This document shows positions 34,325 through 42,445 of a stretch of DNA of 64,000 nt, one piece after another. Numbering within the stretch: the stretch's first letter is position 1; every line of letters begins with the position of its first letter. This DNA is from JAOUGY01 sp963785075 (GTDB lineage Bacteria > Actinomycetota > Acidimicrobiia > Spongiisociales > ZC4RG35). A program made the translations under genes and the position numbers. The stretch is from the NCBI GenBank assembly GCA_963785075.1, contig CAWATW010000004.1, positions 558,001 to 622,000 of the forward strand, written 5' to 3'. The notes below the pieces were generated by a model. It was not told the DNA's origin. It saw nothing but the letters and a program-made list of their open reading frames with translations, and made no database searches.

Positions 34325-34339
34325 CTCAAACTCTCCTCG

Positions 34340-34900
34340 TCAGACCTGGGCGCCCTGCTTGCGGAACGGGAACCCGAAGGCGTCGAGCAGCGCTTTGCCG
34401 GCCTCGTCGTCGGTCGCAGTGGTGCAGATGGTGATGTTCATGCCCCGGGTGGAGATGACACTGTCGAAGTCGACCTCTGGAAAGATCAACTGCTCGGTCA
34501 CCCCGAACGAGTAATTCCCGTTGCCGTCGAATCCCTTGGGATTGAGCCCACGGAAGTCTCGGATACGGGGGATCGCAACCGACAGCAGCCGGTCGAAGAA
34601 CTCCCACATGCGGTCACCACGCAGGGTCACGGAGGCTCCGATCGGCATGCCGGCACGGATCTTGAATCCGGCGATCGACTTGCGGGCAGCGTTCACGCGA
34701 GGCTTCTGCCCCGTGATCGTCGCCAGCTCGTCGATGGCAGACTCCATCTGCTTGCGGTCGCCGACCGCCTCTCCGATGCCCATGTTCACGACGATCTTCT
34801 GAAGCCGTGGAACCTGCATCGGATTCTCGAAACCGAGCTGGTCCGCCAGCTGGGCGGCCACCGTCTCGTTGTACTTCGCTTTGAGTCGAGGCGTGTTCAC
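34340..34900 (-). CDS. rplE: Ribosomal protein L5 (uL5)
   Basis: 5S rRNA- and P-tRNA-contacting 50S protein, 186 residues. Contains LQKIVVNMGIGEAVGD and FDRLLSVAIPRIRDFRGL, both family signatures. The GTG at 34900 overlaps the rplX stop (GTGA); the open extension to 34978 is rejected because it only overlaps rplX. Confidence 0.97.
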   Translation of the reverse strand: MNTPRLKAKYNETVAAQLADQLGFENPMQVPRLQKIVVNMGIGEAVGDRKQMESAIDELATITGQKPRVNAARKSIAGFKIRAGMPIGASVTLRGDRMWEFFDRLLSVAIPRIRDFRGLNPKGFDGNGNYSFGVTEQLIFPEVDFDSVISTRGMNITICTTATDDEAGKALLDAFGFPFRKQGAQV

Positions 34901-35202
34901 AGCCCACCTCCACACTTGGCGCACACCCGATGCTTTCCCTTGGCGTCGATCTTTGCGCCGATACGGGTAGGTCCGCACTTCGAGCAGACGATCATCACGT
35001 TGGACGCATCGATCGGCATGTCGCGATCGAGGATGCCTCCTGAGTTCGGCTGCTGCGGGTTCGTCTTCTGATGCTTCTTGGCGGTGTTGACACCCTCGAC
35101 CAGAACCTTGTTCGAGCTGGGGTAGACACGCTCGATGCGTGACTCCTTGCCGCGGTCCTTACCCGAGACCACAACGACCTTGTCGCCTTGTCGGAGCTTC
35201 AT
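34897..35202 (-). CDS. rplX: Ribosomal protein L24 (uL24)
   Basis: Assembly-initiating 50S protein, 101 residues. KOW motif KLRQGDKVVVVSGKDRGKES at the N-terminus. The C-terminus carries two CxxC pairs (CSKCGPTRIG and CAKCGGGL), a zinc-ribbon form seen in some Gram-positives. Confidence 0.97.
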   Translation of the reverse strand: MKLRQGDKVVVVSGKDRGKESRIERVYPSSNKVLVEGVNTAKKHQKTNPQQPNSGGILDRDMPIDASNVMIVCSKCGPTRIGAKIDAKGKHRVCAKCGGGL

Positions 35203-35203
35203 G

Positions 35204-35572
35204 TCAGATCACCTCCGGCGCGAGCGACACGATCCGCATGAAGCGCTTGTCGCGCAGCTCACGGGCCACCGGCCCGAAGATGCGAGTGCCGCGGGGCTGT
35301 TGGTTGTTGTCGATGATGACGCAGGCGTTGTCGTCGAAGCGGATGTAGGTGCCGTCCGGGCGACGACGTCCCTTGGCGGTGCGGACCACCACGGCCTTCA
35401 CCACCTCGCCCTTCTTGACGTTGCCACCCGGGGTTGCGTCCTTGACGGCCGCCACGATGACATCACCGACGCCGGCATAGCGTCGCTTCGACCCGCCGAG
35501 CACGCGGATGCAGAGCACCTCACGAGCTCCCGAGTTGTCGGCGACCCGAAGTCGGGATTCCTGCTGGATCAT
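35204..35572 (-). CDS. rplN: Ribosomal protein L14 (uL14)
   Basis: 50S protein at the intersubunit face, also the RsfS binding site, 122 residues. MIQQESRLRVADNSGAREVL and RIFGPVARELRDKRFMRIVS are the family ends. First gene of the spc operon, after rpsQ with a four-base overlap. Confidence 0.98.
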   Translation of the reverse strand: MIQQESRLRVADNSGAREVLCIRVLGGSKRRYAGVGDVIVAAVKDATPGGNVKKGEVVKAVVVRTAKGRRRPDGTYIRFDDNACVIIDNNQQPRGTRIFGPVARELRDKRFMRIVSLAPEVI

Positions 35573-35826
35573 CGGGCACGCTCCACGACGTCCACCACCC
35601 GCCAGCGCTTCTGCTTCGACAGTGGCTTGGTCTCCATGATCCGAACGGTGTCACCCGTGCGGGCCTCGTTCGCCTCATCGTGTGCGTGGAACTTGGTGCT
35701 CCGCCTGACGACTTTGTCGTACCGGGGGTGCTTGAACGACGAGGGAACCTCGACCGTCACCGTCTTGTCCCGCGCGTCGGAGACGACGACACCCACGCGC
35801 ACCTTGCGTCGCGAACGCTCCTCCAT
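35569..35826 (-). CDS. rpsQ: Ribosomal protein S17 (uS17)
   Basis: Primary 16S-binding protein, 85 residues. RKVRVGVVVSDARDKTVTVE and the GDTVRIMETKPLSKQKRWRV signature are clear. The ATG at 35826 shares a base with the rpmC stop; a slightly longer frame to 35859 is less likely. Confidence 0.97.
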   Translation of the reverse strand: MEERSRRKVRVGVVVSDARDKTVTVEVPSSFKHPRYDKVVRRSTKFHAHDEANEARTGDTVRIMETKPLSKQKRWRVVDVVERAR

Positions 35827-36050
35827 CACGAGTCCTTTCCGGCGGTCGTGGCCCGCCACGCCGCGATCTCCTGCTCGCGCATCACGGTCAGGATGCGGGC
35901 GATATCTTTCTTGACGTCCCGGATCCGGGCCGTGTTGTCGAGCTGGTTCGTGGCGAGCTGAAACCTCAGGTTGAACAGCTCTTCCTTCGCCTCGCCGAGT
36001 TTGACCTCGAGCTCCTCGATGTTCATCTCACGAAGGTCGGCGACACTCAT
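35826..36050 (-). CDS. rpmC: Ribosomal protein L29 (uL29)
   Basis: 74-residue two-helix 50S protein at the exit tunnel, where trigger factor and SRP dock. NLRFQLATNQLDNTARIRDV matches the family signature. Overlaps rplP by four bases. Confidence 0.96.
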   Translation of the reverse strand: MSVADLREMNIEELEVKLGEAKEELFNLRFQLATNQLDNTARIRDVKKDIARILTVMREQEIAAWRATTAGKDS

Positions 36051-36460
36051 GAGTCCTCCCGGGTCACGAAACGAGTCTTGATCGGGAGCTTGTGGCCGGC
36101 GCGGCGCATGGCCTCACGGGCCAGGTCCTCGGGGACACCGGCGAGCTCGAACATCACACGACCCGGCTTGACGACCGCCACCCAGAACTCCGGATTTCCC
36201 TTCCCAGAGCCCATCCGGGTTTCCGCAGGCTTTGCGGTGACCGACTTGTCGGGGAAGATCGTGATCCAGACCTTCCCGCCACGGCGGATGGTTCGGGTGA
36301 TGGCGACACGAGCAGACTCGATCTGACGAGAGGTGATCCAAGCCGATTCGAGGGCCTGGATCCCGTACTCACCGAAGTTGACGCTAGTGCCGCCTTTGGC
36401 AACGCCAGATCTGCGACCGCGATGCACCTTCCGGTGCTTCACGCGCTTTGGCATCAACAT
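36047..36460 (-). CDS. rplP: Ribosomal protein L16 (uL16)
   Basis: 50S protein needed for tRNA accommodation in the A site, 137 residues. MLMPKRVKHRKVHRGRR start, RRGGKVWITIFPDKSVTAKP and RMGSGKGNPEFWVAVVKPGR signatures are all present. Follows rpsC by six bases. Confidence 0.98.
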   Translation of the reverse strand: MLMPKRVKHRKVHRGRRSGVAKGGTSVNFGEYGIQALESAWITSRQIESARVAITRTIRRGGKVWITIFPDKSVTAKPAETRMGSGKGNPEFWVAVVKPGRVMFELAGVPEDLAREAMRRAGHKLPIKTRFVTREDS

Positions 36461-36466
36461 GTCGGA

Positions 36467-37648
36467 CTACTCCTCTTCCTCGGTGCTCGAGTCCTCGGTC
36501 TCGACGGCTTCGCCGGCCGGGGCCTCACTCGTTTCGACTGCCGCCTCGGCCTCGGCGGGGGCGGCTGCTTCCTGGGCCGCCTCCTCGGCGGGGGCGGCTG
36601 TCTCTTCGGCCGCCTCCTCGGCGGGGGCGGCTGGCACCACCGTCGTCTCGTCGGAAACGCCCTCGGCCATCGCCGTCTCCGGCGCTACCGGTGTGGTGTC
36701 TGAGGCTGTAGCGTCGGTCGAGGCAACCGTCTCCGATTCATCGACCACCTGACGCTCTTCGCGATATTGAGCCTCGGCTTCTTCCGCAGCGATGCGTCGC
36801 TTGCCGCCGCCGGCCTCGATGAGACGCCGGCCACCCTCACGCTTGCCACCTCCGGCCTCGATGAGACGCTTACCGCCTCCGGCCTCGATGAGCCTGGGAA
36901 CTCTATCACCTCCGGCGGCCTGTTCCGCCCGGGCTTTGGCCGGTGCAGCACGGCCACGAGTGGCAGGGCCACCGGTGGCGAGCGCCGCCTCTGCGGCGAT
37001 CTTCTCGCGGTCGCCGCCGGCCCCACGGAGCACATCGCCCTTGTAGACCCACACCTTCACACCGATGGTGCCCACCGTGGTGTGTGCGGTCGCAATTCCG
37101 AAGTCGACATCGGCACGAAGCGTGTGAAGCGGGACCCGGCCCTCGCGGTACCACTCACGGCGTCCCATCTCGGCACCACCGAGCCGTCCTTTCGCCTCGA
37201 CGCGGACGCCTTCGGCGCCGGCCTTCATGGCGGTGGCGACGGCACGCTTCATGGCACGTCGGAAAGCAACACGGTTCTCGAGCTGGTCGGCAATGCCTTG
37301 CGACAGCAGCTGAGCGTCGGTGTCGGCATCCTTCACCTCGATGATGTTCAACTTCACCGGCTTGGAGGCCATCTTCTCGAGCTCGCCCCGAAGCCGCTCT
37401 GCCTCGGATCCCTTGCGTCCGATCACCACACCCGGCCGGGCAGTATGGATCTCGACCACCACGCGGTCGCGAGTGCGCTCGATGTCGATCCTCGACACCG
37501 CACCACGACGCAACTGGCCACGCAGATAGTCGCGCAGCTTCCAGTCCTCGTTCACCAACTCCACGTAGTTGTTGTCCGAGTACCACTTGGATTTCCAGTC
37601 ATTGACGACCCCAATCCGGAATGCGTAGGGGTGTGTCTTCTGACCCAT
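36467..37648 (-). CDS. rpsC: Ribosomal protein S3 (uS3) with long C-terminal extension
   Basis: mRNA-entry-channel protein of the 30S subunit. Residues 1-210 are a complete S3: MGQKTHPYAFRIGVVNDW, KH domain with VVIGRKG, and the C-terminal core ending VGTIGVKVWVYKGD. The protein then continues to 393 residues, whereas S3 is usually 210-280. The extension has an Ala/Arg-rich part (211-250), three copies of RLIEAGGGK (252-260, 261-269, 275-283), a charged helix-like stretch (284-300) and a Glu/Ala-rich acidic tail (301-393) ending in EEEE. The DNA of the repeat is also repeated in about 27-bp units. The frame is intact through to rplP and the stop is unambiguous. Confidence 0.97.
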   Translation of the reverse strand: MGQKTHPYAFRIGVVNDWKSKWYSDNNYVELVNEDWKLRDYLRGQLRRGAVSRIDIERTRDRVVVEIHTARPGVVIGRKGSEAERLRGELEKMASKPVKLNIIEVKDADTDAQLLSQGIADQLENRVAFRRAMKRAVATAMKAGAEGVRVEAKGRLGGAEMGRREWYREGRVPLHTLRADVDFGIATAHTTVGTIGVKVWVYKGDVLRGAGGDREKIAAEAALATGGPATRGRAAPAKARAEQAAGGDRVPRLIEAGGGKRLIEAGGGKREGGRRLIEAGGGKRRIAAEEAEAQYREERQVVDESETVASTDATASDTTPVAPETAMAEGVSDETTVVPAAPAEEAAEETAAPAEEAAQEAAAPAEAEAAVETSEAPAGEAVETEDSSTEEEE

Positions 37649-37995
37649 CAGATCACCTCCCTGTTCCGGTCTGCCACCACGATGGTGATGTGACTCGTCC
37701 GCTTCCGAATGCGAGTGGCGCGACCACGAGCCCTTGGTCGGAATCGCTTGAGGGTCGGACCCTCATCGGCGTACGCCTCCGCCACGATGAGATCGTCGGC
37801 GTCGAGCGAATGGTTGTGCTCGGCGTTGGCGACGGCCGACTTCAGGACCTTGGCGATCGGCTCGGATGCACGCCGGCTGAGATGATCCAGGACGTGACCC
37901 GCTTCCTCGACGGGAAGCCCGCGCACGAGGTCGAGCACAACCCGGACCTTGTCGGGCGACTGCCTGATGTATTTGGCTTGAGCTCGTACCTTCAT
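37648..37995 (-). CDS. rplV: Ribosomal protein L22 (uL22)
   Basis: 50S protein whose hairpin lines the exit tunnel near the macrolide site, 115 residues. AKYIRQSPDKVRVVLDLVRG and the terminal hairpin RFRPRARGRATRIRKRTSHI are standard, with no obvious macrolide-resistance deletion. Overlaps rpsS by four bases and touches rpsC. Confidence 0.97.
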   Translation of the reverse strand: MKVRAQAKYIRQSPDKVRVVLDLVRGLPVEEAGHVLDHLSRRASEPIAKVLKSAVANAEHNHSLDADDLIVAEAYADEGPTLKRFRPRARGRATRIRKRTSHITIVVADRNREVI

Positions 37996-38276
37996 CGCCG
38001 CTTGGCGCCCTTCTCTCTCTTGTCCGCATGACCGCGGAACGTCCGGGTCGGGGCGAACTCACCGAGTTTGTGCCCGACCATCGACTCGGTGATGTACACG
38101 GGAACGTGCTTGCGCCCATCGTGAACCGCCAACGTGTGCCCGATCATCTCGGGAACGATCGTCGAGCGCCGGCTCCATGTCCGAACCACGCGCTTCTCGT
38201 TCCGAGAGTTCAGGGCTTCGATCTTCTCGAGCAGGTGATCGTCGACGAAAGGGCCCTTCTTCAAACTACGCGCCAT
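37992..38276 (-). CDS. rpsS: Ribosomal protein S19 (uS19)
   Basis: 30S head protein, 94 residues. MARSLKKGPFVDDHL and the signature MIGHTLAVHDGRKHVPVYIT followed by GHKLGEFAPTRTF are textbook. Three bases after rplB. Confidence 0.98.
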   Translation of the reverse strand: MARSLKKGPFVDDHLLEKIEALNSRNEKRVVRTWSRRSTIVPEMIGHTLAVHDGRKHVPVYITESMVGHKLGEFAPTRTFRGHADKREKGAKRR

Positions 38277-38279
38277 CGC

Positions 38280-39116
38280 TTACCTCCGACCCTTCGTGTT
38301 CCGACGGCGCACGATGTCCTTGTTCGACGCCTTTTTCTTCGACCGGGTCCGACCCTCCGGCTTGCCCCAAGGGCTGACGGGATGACGGCCACCAGAGCTC
38401 TTCCCTTCACCACCGCCGAGCGGATGATCGACGGGGTTCATGGCCACGCCCCGGGTTTGGGGTCGAACGCCCTTCCAGCGGTTGCGCCCGGCCTTGCCGA
38501 GCTTCACCAGTTCCGACTCGGTGTTCCCCACCTGACCGACGGTGGCCCGGCAGTCGAGCGGCACCGTGCGCATCTCGCCGGAAGGCAACCGGAGCAGCGC
38601 CCGGTCGTTCTCCTTCGACATGAGCTGAACCGACGACCCAGCAGAGCGTGCCAGCTTCGCACCGCCACCCGGGCGCATCTCGATCGCGTGCACGTTGGTA
38701 CCGGCCGGGATGTTCCGCAGCGGCAGAGCGTTCCCAGGGCGGATGTCGGCGCCCGAACCGGACTCCAACATGTCCCCGACCTTGATTCCGACCGGGGCGA
38801 GGATGTATCGCTTCTCGCCGTCCACGTAGTGGAGCAGCGCAATGCGGGCATTTCGGTTGGGGTCGTACTCGATCGAGGCGACCTTGGCCGGCACAGAGTC
38901 CTTGGTCCGACGGAAGTCGATGATACGGTACTTCTGCTTGTGGCCACCGCCCCGATGCCGCGACGTGACCCGCCCGTAGACGTTGCGGCCGCCCGACGAG
39001 GGCTTCTTCGCCAGCAACGACTTCTCGGGCTCGTTCTTCTTCGTGACCTCGGCGAAGTCGGAGACGGTCTGGAACCGTCGCCCCGCCGAAGTCGGCTTGC
39101 GCTTGTTCACTGCCAT
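38280..39116 (-). CDS. rplB: Ribosomal protein L2 (uL2)
   Basis: 50S protein required for subunit joining and the peptidyl-transferase centre, 278 residues. Contains GRNVYGRVTSRHRGGGHKQ and the catalytic-site-proximal GVAMNPVDHPLGGGEGKSSG with its conserved histidine. The ATG at 39116 is preferred over a 12-residue extension. One base after rplW. Confidence 0.98.
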   Translation of the reverse strand: MAVNKRKPTSAGRRFQTVSDFAEVTKKNEPEKSLLAKKPSSGGRNVYGRVTSRHRGGGHKQKYRIIDFRRTKDSVPAKVASIEYDPNRNARIALLHYVDGEKRYILAPVGIKVGDMLESGSGADIRPGNALPLRNIPAGTNVHAIEMRPGGGAKLARSAGSSVQLMSKENDRALLRLPSGEMRTVPLDCRATVGQVGNTESELVKLGKAGRNRWKGVRPQTRGVAMNPVDHPLGGGEGKSSGGRHPVSPWGKPEGRTRSKKKASNKDIVRRRNTKGRR

Positions 39117-39117
39117 C

Positions 39118-39408
39118 TCAGACTCCGAACAATTCGATCGATTGGCCCTCATCCAGTGTGACGAGGGCTCGTTTCACGTTCTTGCGCTTTCCCGTCACCC
39201 AGCCGGTGCGCTTCACCTTGCCTTGGCGATTCTGGGTGTTCACCGAGGTGACCTTCACATCGAAGATCTCCTGGATCGCCTGCTTGATCTCGGTCTTGTT
39301 GGAGCGGGGATCGACCATGAAGGTGTAGGTGTTCGAGTTCTCGATGAGGTCGTACGACTTCTCCGAGATCACCGGCGCAAAAATGATGTCGCGTGGGTCC
39401 TTCATCAC
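39118..39408 (-). CDS. rplW: Ribosomal protein L23 (uL23)
   Basis: Exit-tunnel docking protein for trigger factor and SRP, 96 residues. PVISEKSYDLIENSNTYTF and VDPRSNKTEIKQAIQEIFDV match the family. Overlaps rplD by four bases. Confidence 0.97.
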   Translation of the reverse strand: MMKDPRDIIFAPVISEKSYDLIENSNTYTFMVDPRSNKTEIKQAIQEIFDVKVTSVNTQNRQGKVKRTGWVTGKRKNVKRALVTLDEGQSIELFGV

Positions 39409-40106
39409 CCCTCACCTCCTTCGACGGCCGCAGACTCCTTGGATTCCTTCACGAAGTCGTCGGCCGCCACCTCGTAACGCTTGCCCGGGCGACCGACCGC
39501 CTCGACCGTGTCCGTCGTGAACACGACACGATCGGACCACAACACGTCGTAGGTGGTGACGTGGCCCGGCTCGACGACGACCACGTCTTGAAGGTTGCGG
39601 AAGGCACGATGGGCGATGACGTCGCCTCGATCGACGACCAGGAGCGTCTTGCGACCGGCCCCGATCTTGTCGAGGAACTCCACGGCGCGCTTCGTCTTGG
39701 CCGTGTCCCAGTCAAGGGTGTCGATCACGAGAACCGCATCCTCCGAGGCGCGGGCCGAGAGCGCCGATCGGAGTGCAAGGCGCTTCATCTTCTTGGGCGT
39801 GCGCTGGCTGTAGTCACGCGGCTTGGGCCCATGGGCGACACCGCCGCCGGCCCAATGTGGTGCACGGATCGAACCTTGCCGAGCACGACCGAGACCCTTC
39901 TGGCGCCATGGCTTCCGACCGCCACCGCGAACCTCTGCACGGGTCTTGGTCGACGCCGTGCCCGATCGGGCGCCCGCCAGCTGGGCGGTGACGACCTGAT
40001 GCATGACGGCGTGATTCGGCTCGATCCCGAAGATCTCGGCATCGAGCGTGACATCGCCCTTGGCGGAGCCGTCGGTGCCGAAATGTGTCGCTTTGATCTC
40101 AGACAT
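39405..40106 (-). CDS. rplD: Ribosomal protein L4 (uL4)
   Basis: 50S protein with an exit-tunnel loop; in some bacteria it also represses the S10 operon. 233 residues, with the loop RGGGRKPWRQKGLGRARQGS and KKMKRLALRSALSARAS. A short acidic tail (SKESAAVEGGEG) extends it slightly. Overlaps rplC by eight bases. Confidence 0.97.
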   Translation of the reverse strand: MSEIKATHFGTDGSAKGDVTLDAEIFGIEPNHAVMHQVVTAQLAGARSGTASTKTRAEVRGGGRKPWRQKGLGRARQGSIRAPHWAGGGVAHGPKPRDYSQRTPKKMKRLALRSALSARASEDAVLVIDTLDWDTAKTKRAVEFLDKIGAGRKTLLVVDRGDVIAHRAFRNLQDVVVVEPGHVTTYDVLWSDRVVFTTDTVEAVGRPGKRYEVAADDFVKESKESAAVEGGEG

Positions 40107-40758
40107 CGCTCGCGCTCCTCGCCTTCACGGCTTCACGAACGAGCACGATCGAGCCGTTTGGTCCTGGCACCGGACCACCGAGCAGCAAGAGGCCTCGCTC
40201 TGCGTCGACCTCGACGATCTCGAGGTTGAGAATGGTGGTCTTGTCGCCACCCATCCGCCCAGCCATGCGAGTGCCCTTGAACACCCGTGCAGGAGTCGCG
40301 CATGCGCCGATCGACCCGGGCGCACGATGCTTTTTGTGGTTTCCGTGGCTGGCGCCCTGACCTGAGAAGTTGTGACGCTTCATCACGCCGGCGAAGCCCT
40401 TGCCCTTGGAGATCCCGGTGACGTCGGCCTTTCCGCCCTTGGCCAGCACGTCGCCGATGCCGATCTCCTGGCCTATCTCGAAGCCGGCGGCGTCGTCGAC
40501 GCGAACTTCCACCAGGTTCGCCACCGGTGCGACTCCGGCCTTGGCGAAGTGCCCGGCGTCCGGCTTGTTGACACGATTCGGCTTCACGTCCCCAAATCCG
40601 ATCTGGACGGCTGAGTAGCCATCGGTCTCGGGCCGCTTCACCTGCACGATGTGGCAAGGCCCGGCCTTGATCACGGTCACCGGGATCGCCCTGGCGTCCG
40701 CGTCGAAGATCTGCGTCATCCCCAGCTTCTCGCCGAGAATCGCATTCAATGAACTCAT
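40099..40758 (-). CDS. rplC: Ribosomal protein L3 (uL3)
   Basis: Assembly-initiating 50S protein whose loop reaches the peptidyl-transferase centre, 219 residues. LGEKLGMTQIFDADARAIPV at the start and the central loop KGFAGVMKRHNFSGQGASHG with the usual methylated Gln position. The C-terminal 15 residues after VRGAVPGPNGS-type sequence are standard. Preceded by a heptad-filled 58-bp gap from rpsJ. Confidence 0.97.
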   Translation of the reverse strand: MSSLNAILGEKLGMTQIFDADARAIPVTVIKAGPCHIVQVKRPETDGYSAVQIGFGDVKPNRVNKPDAGHFAKAGVAPVANLVEVRVDDAAGFEIGQEIGIGDVLAKGGKADVTGISKGKGFAGVMKRHNFSGQGASHGNHKKHRAPGSIGACATPARVFKGTRMAGRMGGDKTTILNLEIVEVDAERGLLLLGGPVPGPNGSIVLVREAVKARSASDV

Positions 40759-40785
40759 GCCTGCACCTCCGAGTTCTCAGATCCA

Positions 40786-40816
40786 CGCAAGGCGCAGGAC
40801 GCAAGACGCAAGACGG
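40786..40816 (-). repeat. TGCGTCN heptad array between rpsJ and rplC
   Basis: Four units (CTTGCGT, CTTGCGT, CCTGCGC, CTTGCGT on the minus strand) beginning one base after the rpsJ stop. The shortest array of the set, with no self-complementary partner in the gap. Confidence 0.82.
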
Positions 40817-41125
40817 TCACAGCTTGATCTCCACTTCCACACCTGCCGGCAAGTCGAGCCGCATCAGCGAGTCCACCGTCTTCGGCGTCGGCTCGAGGAT
40901 GTCGATCAGACGCTTGTGAATGCGCAGCTCGAAGTGCTCGCGAGACGTCTTGTGAACATGGGGTCCACGAATCACGCAGTACCGATGGATCTCGGTCGGT
41001 AGCGGCACCGGTCCCTTGATCTTTGCCTGGGTGCGGACCACGGTTTCGGCGATCTTCTTCGACGATTCGTCGACGACCTGATGGTCGTACGCCTTCAACC
41101 TGATCCTGATCTTCTGATCTGACAT
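40817..41125 (-). CDS. rpsJ: Ribosomal protein S10 (uS10)
   Basis: 30S head protein and, with NusB, part of the antitermination complex. 102 residues with KIRIRLKAYDHQVVDESSKK and PTEIHRYCVIRGPHVHKTSR. First gene of the S10 cluster, separated from tuf and rplC by heptad arrays instead of the usual small gaps. Confidence 0.98.
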   Translation of the reverse strand: MSDQKIRIRLKAYDHQVVDESSKKIAETVVRTQAKIKGPVPLPTEIHRYCVIRGPHVHKTSREHFELRIHKRLIDILEPTPKTVDSLMRLDLPAGVEVEIKL

Positions 41126-41129
41126 CTTT

Positions 41130-41213
41130 CCTCAGTCTCCAGTCTCGGGTCTCCAGTCTCCAGTTCCACGCTCAGCCACCGACTGGTGACCGGGGACTGG
41201 GGACTCGGGACTC
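41130..41213 (-). repeat. Heptad array between tuf and rpsJ (GTCTCCA / GAGTCCC)
   Basis: GTCTCCA/GTCTCGG units at 41130-41164 face ACTGGTG-ACCGGGG-ACTGGGG-ACTCGGG at 41182-41210; the two sets are imperfectly complementary with mismatches repeating every heptad. On the minus strand it starts a few bases after the tuf stop. Confidence 0.88.
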
Positions 41214-41217
41214 TTCA

Positions 41218-42408
41218 CTACTTGTTGATCTTGGTGACCCGGCCGGCGCCAACCGTCCGACCACCCTCACGAATCGCAAACCGCTGCCCCTCATCCATCG
41301 CAATCGGAGTGATCAACTCAACCGTCATCTCCGTATTGTCACCAGGCATCACCATCTGCGTCCCCTCCGGCAACGTCACCGCACCCGTCACATCCGTCGT
41401 CCGGAAATAAAACTGCGGCCGATACCCCGAGAAAAACGGATTATGACGGCCACCCTCCTCACGAGTCAGAATATAAACCTGAGCCTCAAAATCGGTATGC
41501 GGAGTGATCGAACCCGGCTTGGCCAACACCTGACCACGCTCAACCTCATCCTTCCCCACCCCACGAAGAAGAACCCCAACATTGTCCCCAGCCTGACCCT
41601 GATCCAACAACTTCCGGAACATCTCAATCCCAGTAGCCACCGTCTTACGAGTATCCCGAATCCCAACGATCTCAACCTCTTCGTTCACATTCAAAACACC
41701 CTGCTCGATCTTCCCAGTCACCACCGTCCCCCGACCCGTGATACTGAACACATCCTCAATCGGCATCAAAAACGGCTTATCCGTATCCCGATCAGGCTCA
41801 GGAACAAACGAATCCACCGCCTCCATCAACTCCATCACCTGATCCTGCGACGCCTCATCACCCTCCAACGCCTTCAACGCAGAACCACGCACCACCGGAA
41901 TGTCATCACCCGGAAACTCATACTCGGTCAACAGATCACGAACCTCCAACTCGACCAAATCGAGCAGCTCCTCATCATCCACCATGTCAACCTTGTTCAA
42001 AAACACCACAATCGACGGCACACCCACCTGACGCGCCAACAACACATGCTCCCGCGTCTGCGGCATCGGCCCATCCGTAGCCGACACCACCAAAATCGCA
42101 CCATCCACCTGCGCAGCACCCGTAATCATGTTCTTGATATAATCAGCATGACCCGGCATATCCACATGCGCATAATGCCGAGCCGCCGTCTCATACTCCA
42201 CATGAGCGATCTGAATCGTGATCCCCCGCTCACGCTCCTCAGGCGCCTTATCAATATTCTCAAAATCCGTGAACGCGTTGTTCCCACCCACACGCTCAAA
42301 CAAAGTCTTCGTAATCGCAGCCGTCAACGTCGTCTTCCCATGATCAATATGACCCATCGTCCCAACATTCACATGCGGCTTCGTACGCTCAAACTTCGCC
42401 TTCGCCAT
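41218..42408 (-). CDS. tuf: Elongation factor Tu
   Basis: Carries aminoacyl-tRNA to the ribosome. 396 residues; GTPase motifs are G1 GHIDHGKT, G2 RGITI, G3 DMPGHADY (Met where many EF-Tus have Cys), G4 NKVD and G5 SALKALEG. The protein is complete and in its normal place after fusA. Codon use is very different from the flanking genes: nearly every codon ends in G or T (Leu TTG, Thr ACG, Ala GCG/GCT, His CAT, Asp GAT), whereas fusA, rpsJ and the rest prefer C. The shift begins right at the start codon and ends about ten codons before the stop, where GGC GCC GGC CGG GTC ACC is native-like. The ATG at 42408 follows CAGGAGAAG. Confidence 0.98.
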   Translation of the reverse strand: MAKAKFERTKPHVNVGTMGHIDHGKTTLTAAITKTLFERVGGNNAFTDFENIDKAPEERERGITIQIAHVEYETAARHYAHVDMPGHADYIKNMITGAAQVDGAILVVSATDGPMPQTREHVLLARQVGVPSIVVFLNKVDMVDDEELLDLVELEVRDLLTEYEFPGDDIPVVRGSALKALEGDEASQDQVMELMEAVDSFVPEPDRDTDKPFLMPIEDVFSITGRGTVVTGKIEQGVLNVNEEVEIVGIRDTRKTVATGIEMFRKLLDQGQAGDNVGVLLRGVGKDEVERGQVLAKPGSITPHTDFEAQVYILTREEGGRHNPFFSGYRPQFYFRTTDVTGAVTLPEGTQMVMPGDNTEMTVELITPIAMDEGQRFAIREGGRTVGAGRVTKINK

Positions 42409-42445
42409 GATGACTTCTCCTGGTCTCTCTCTCGACTGGGTGTGT

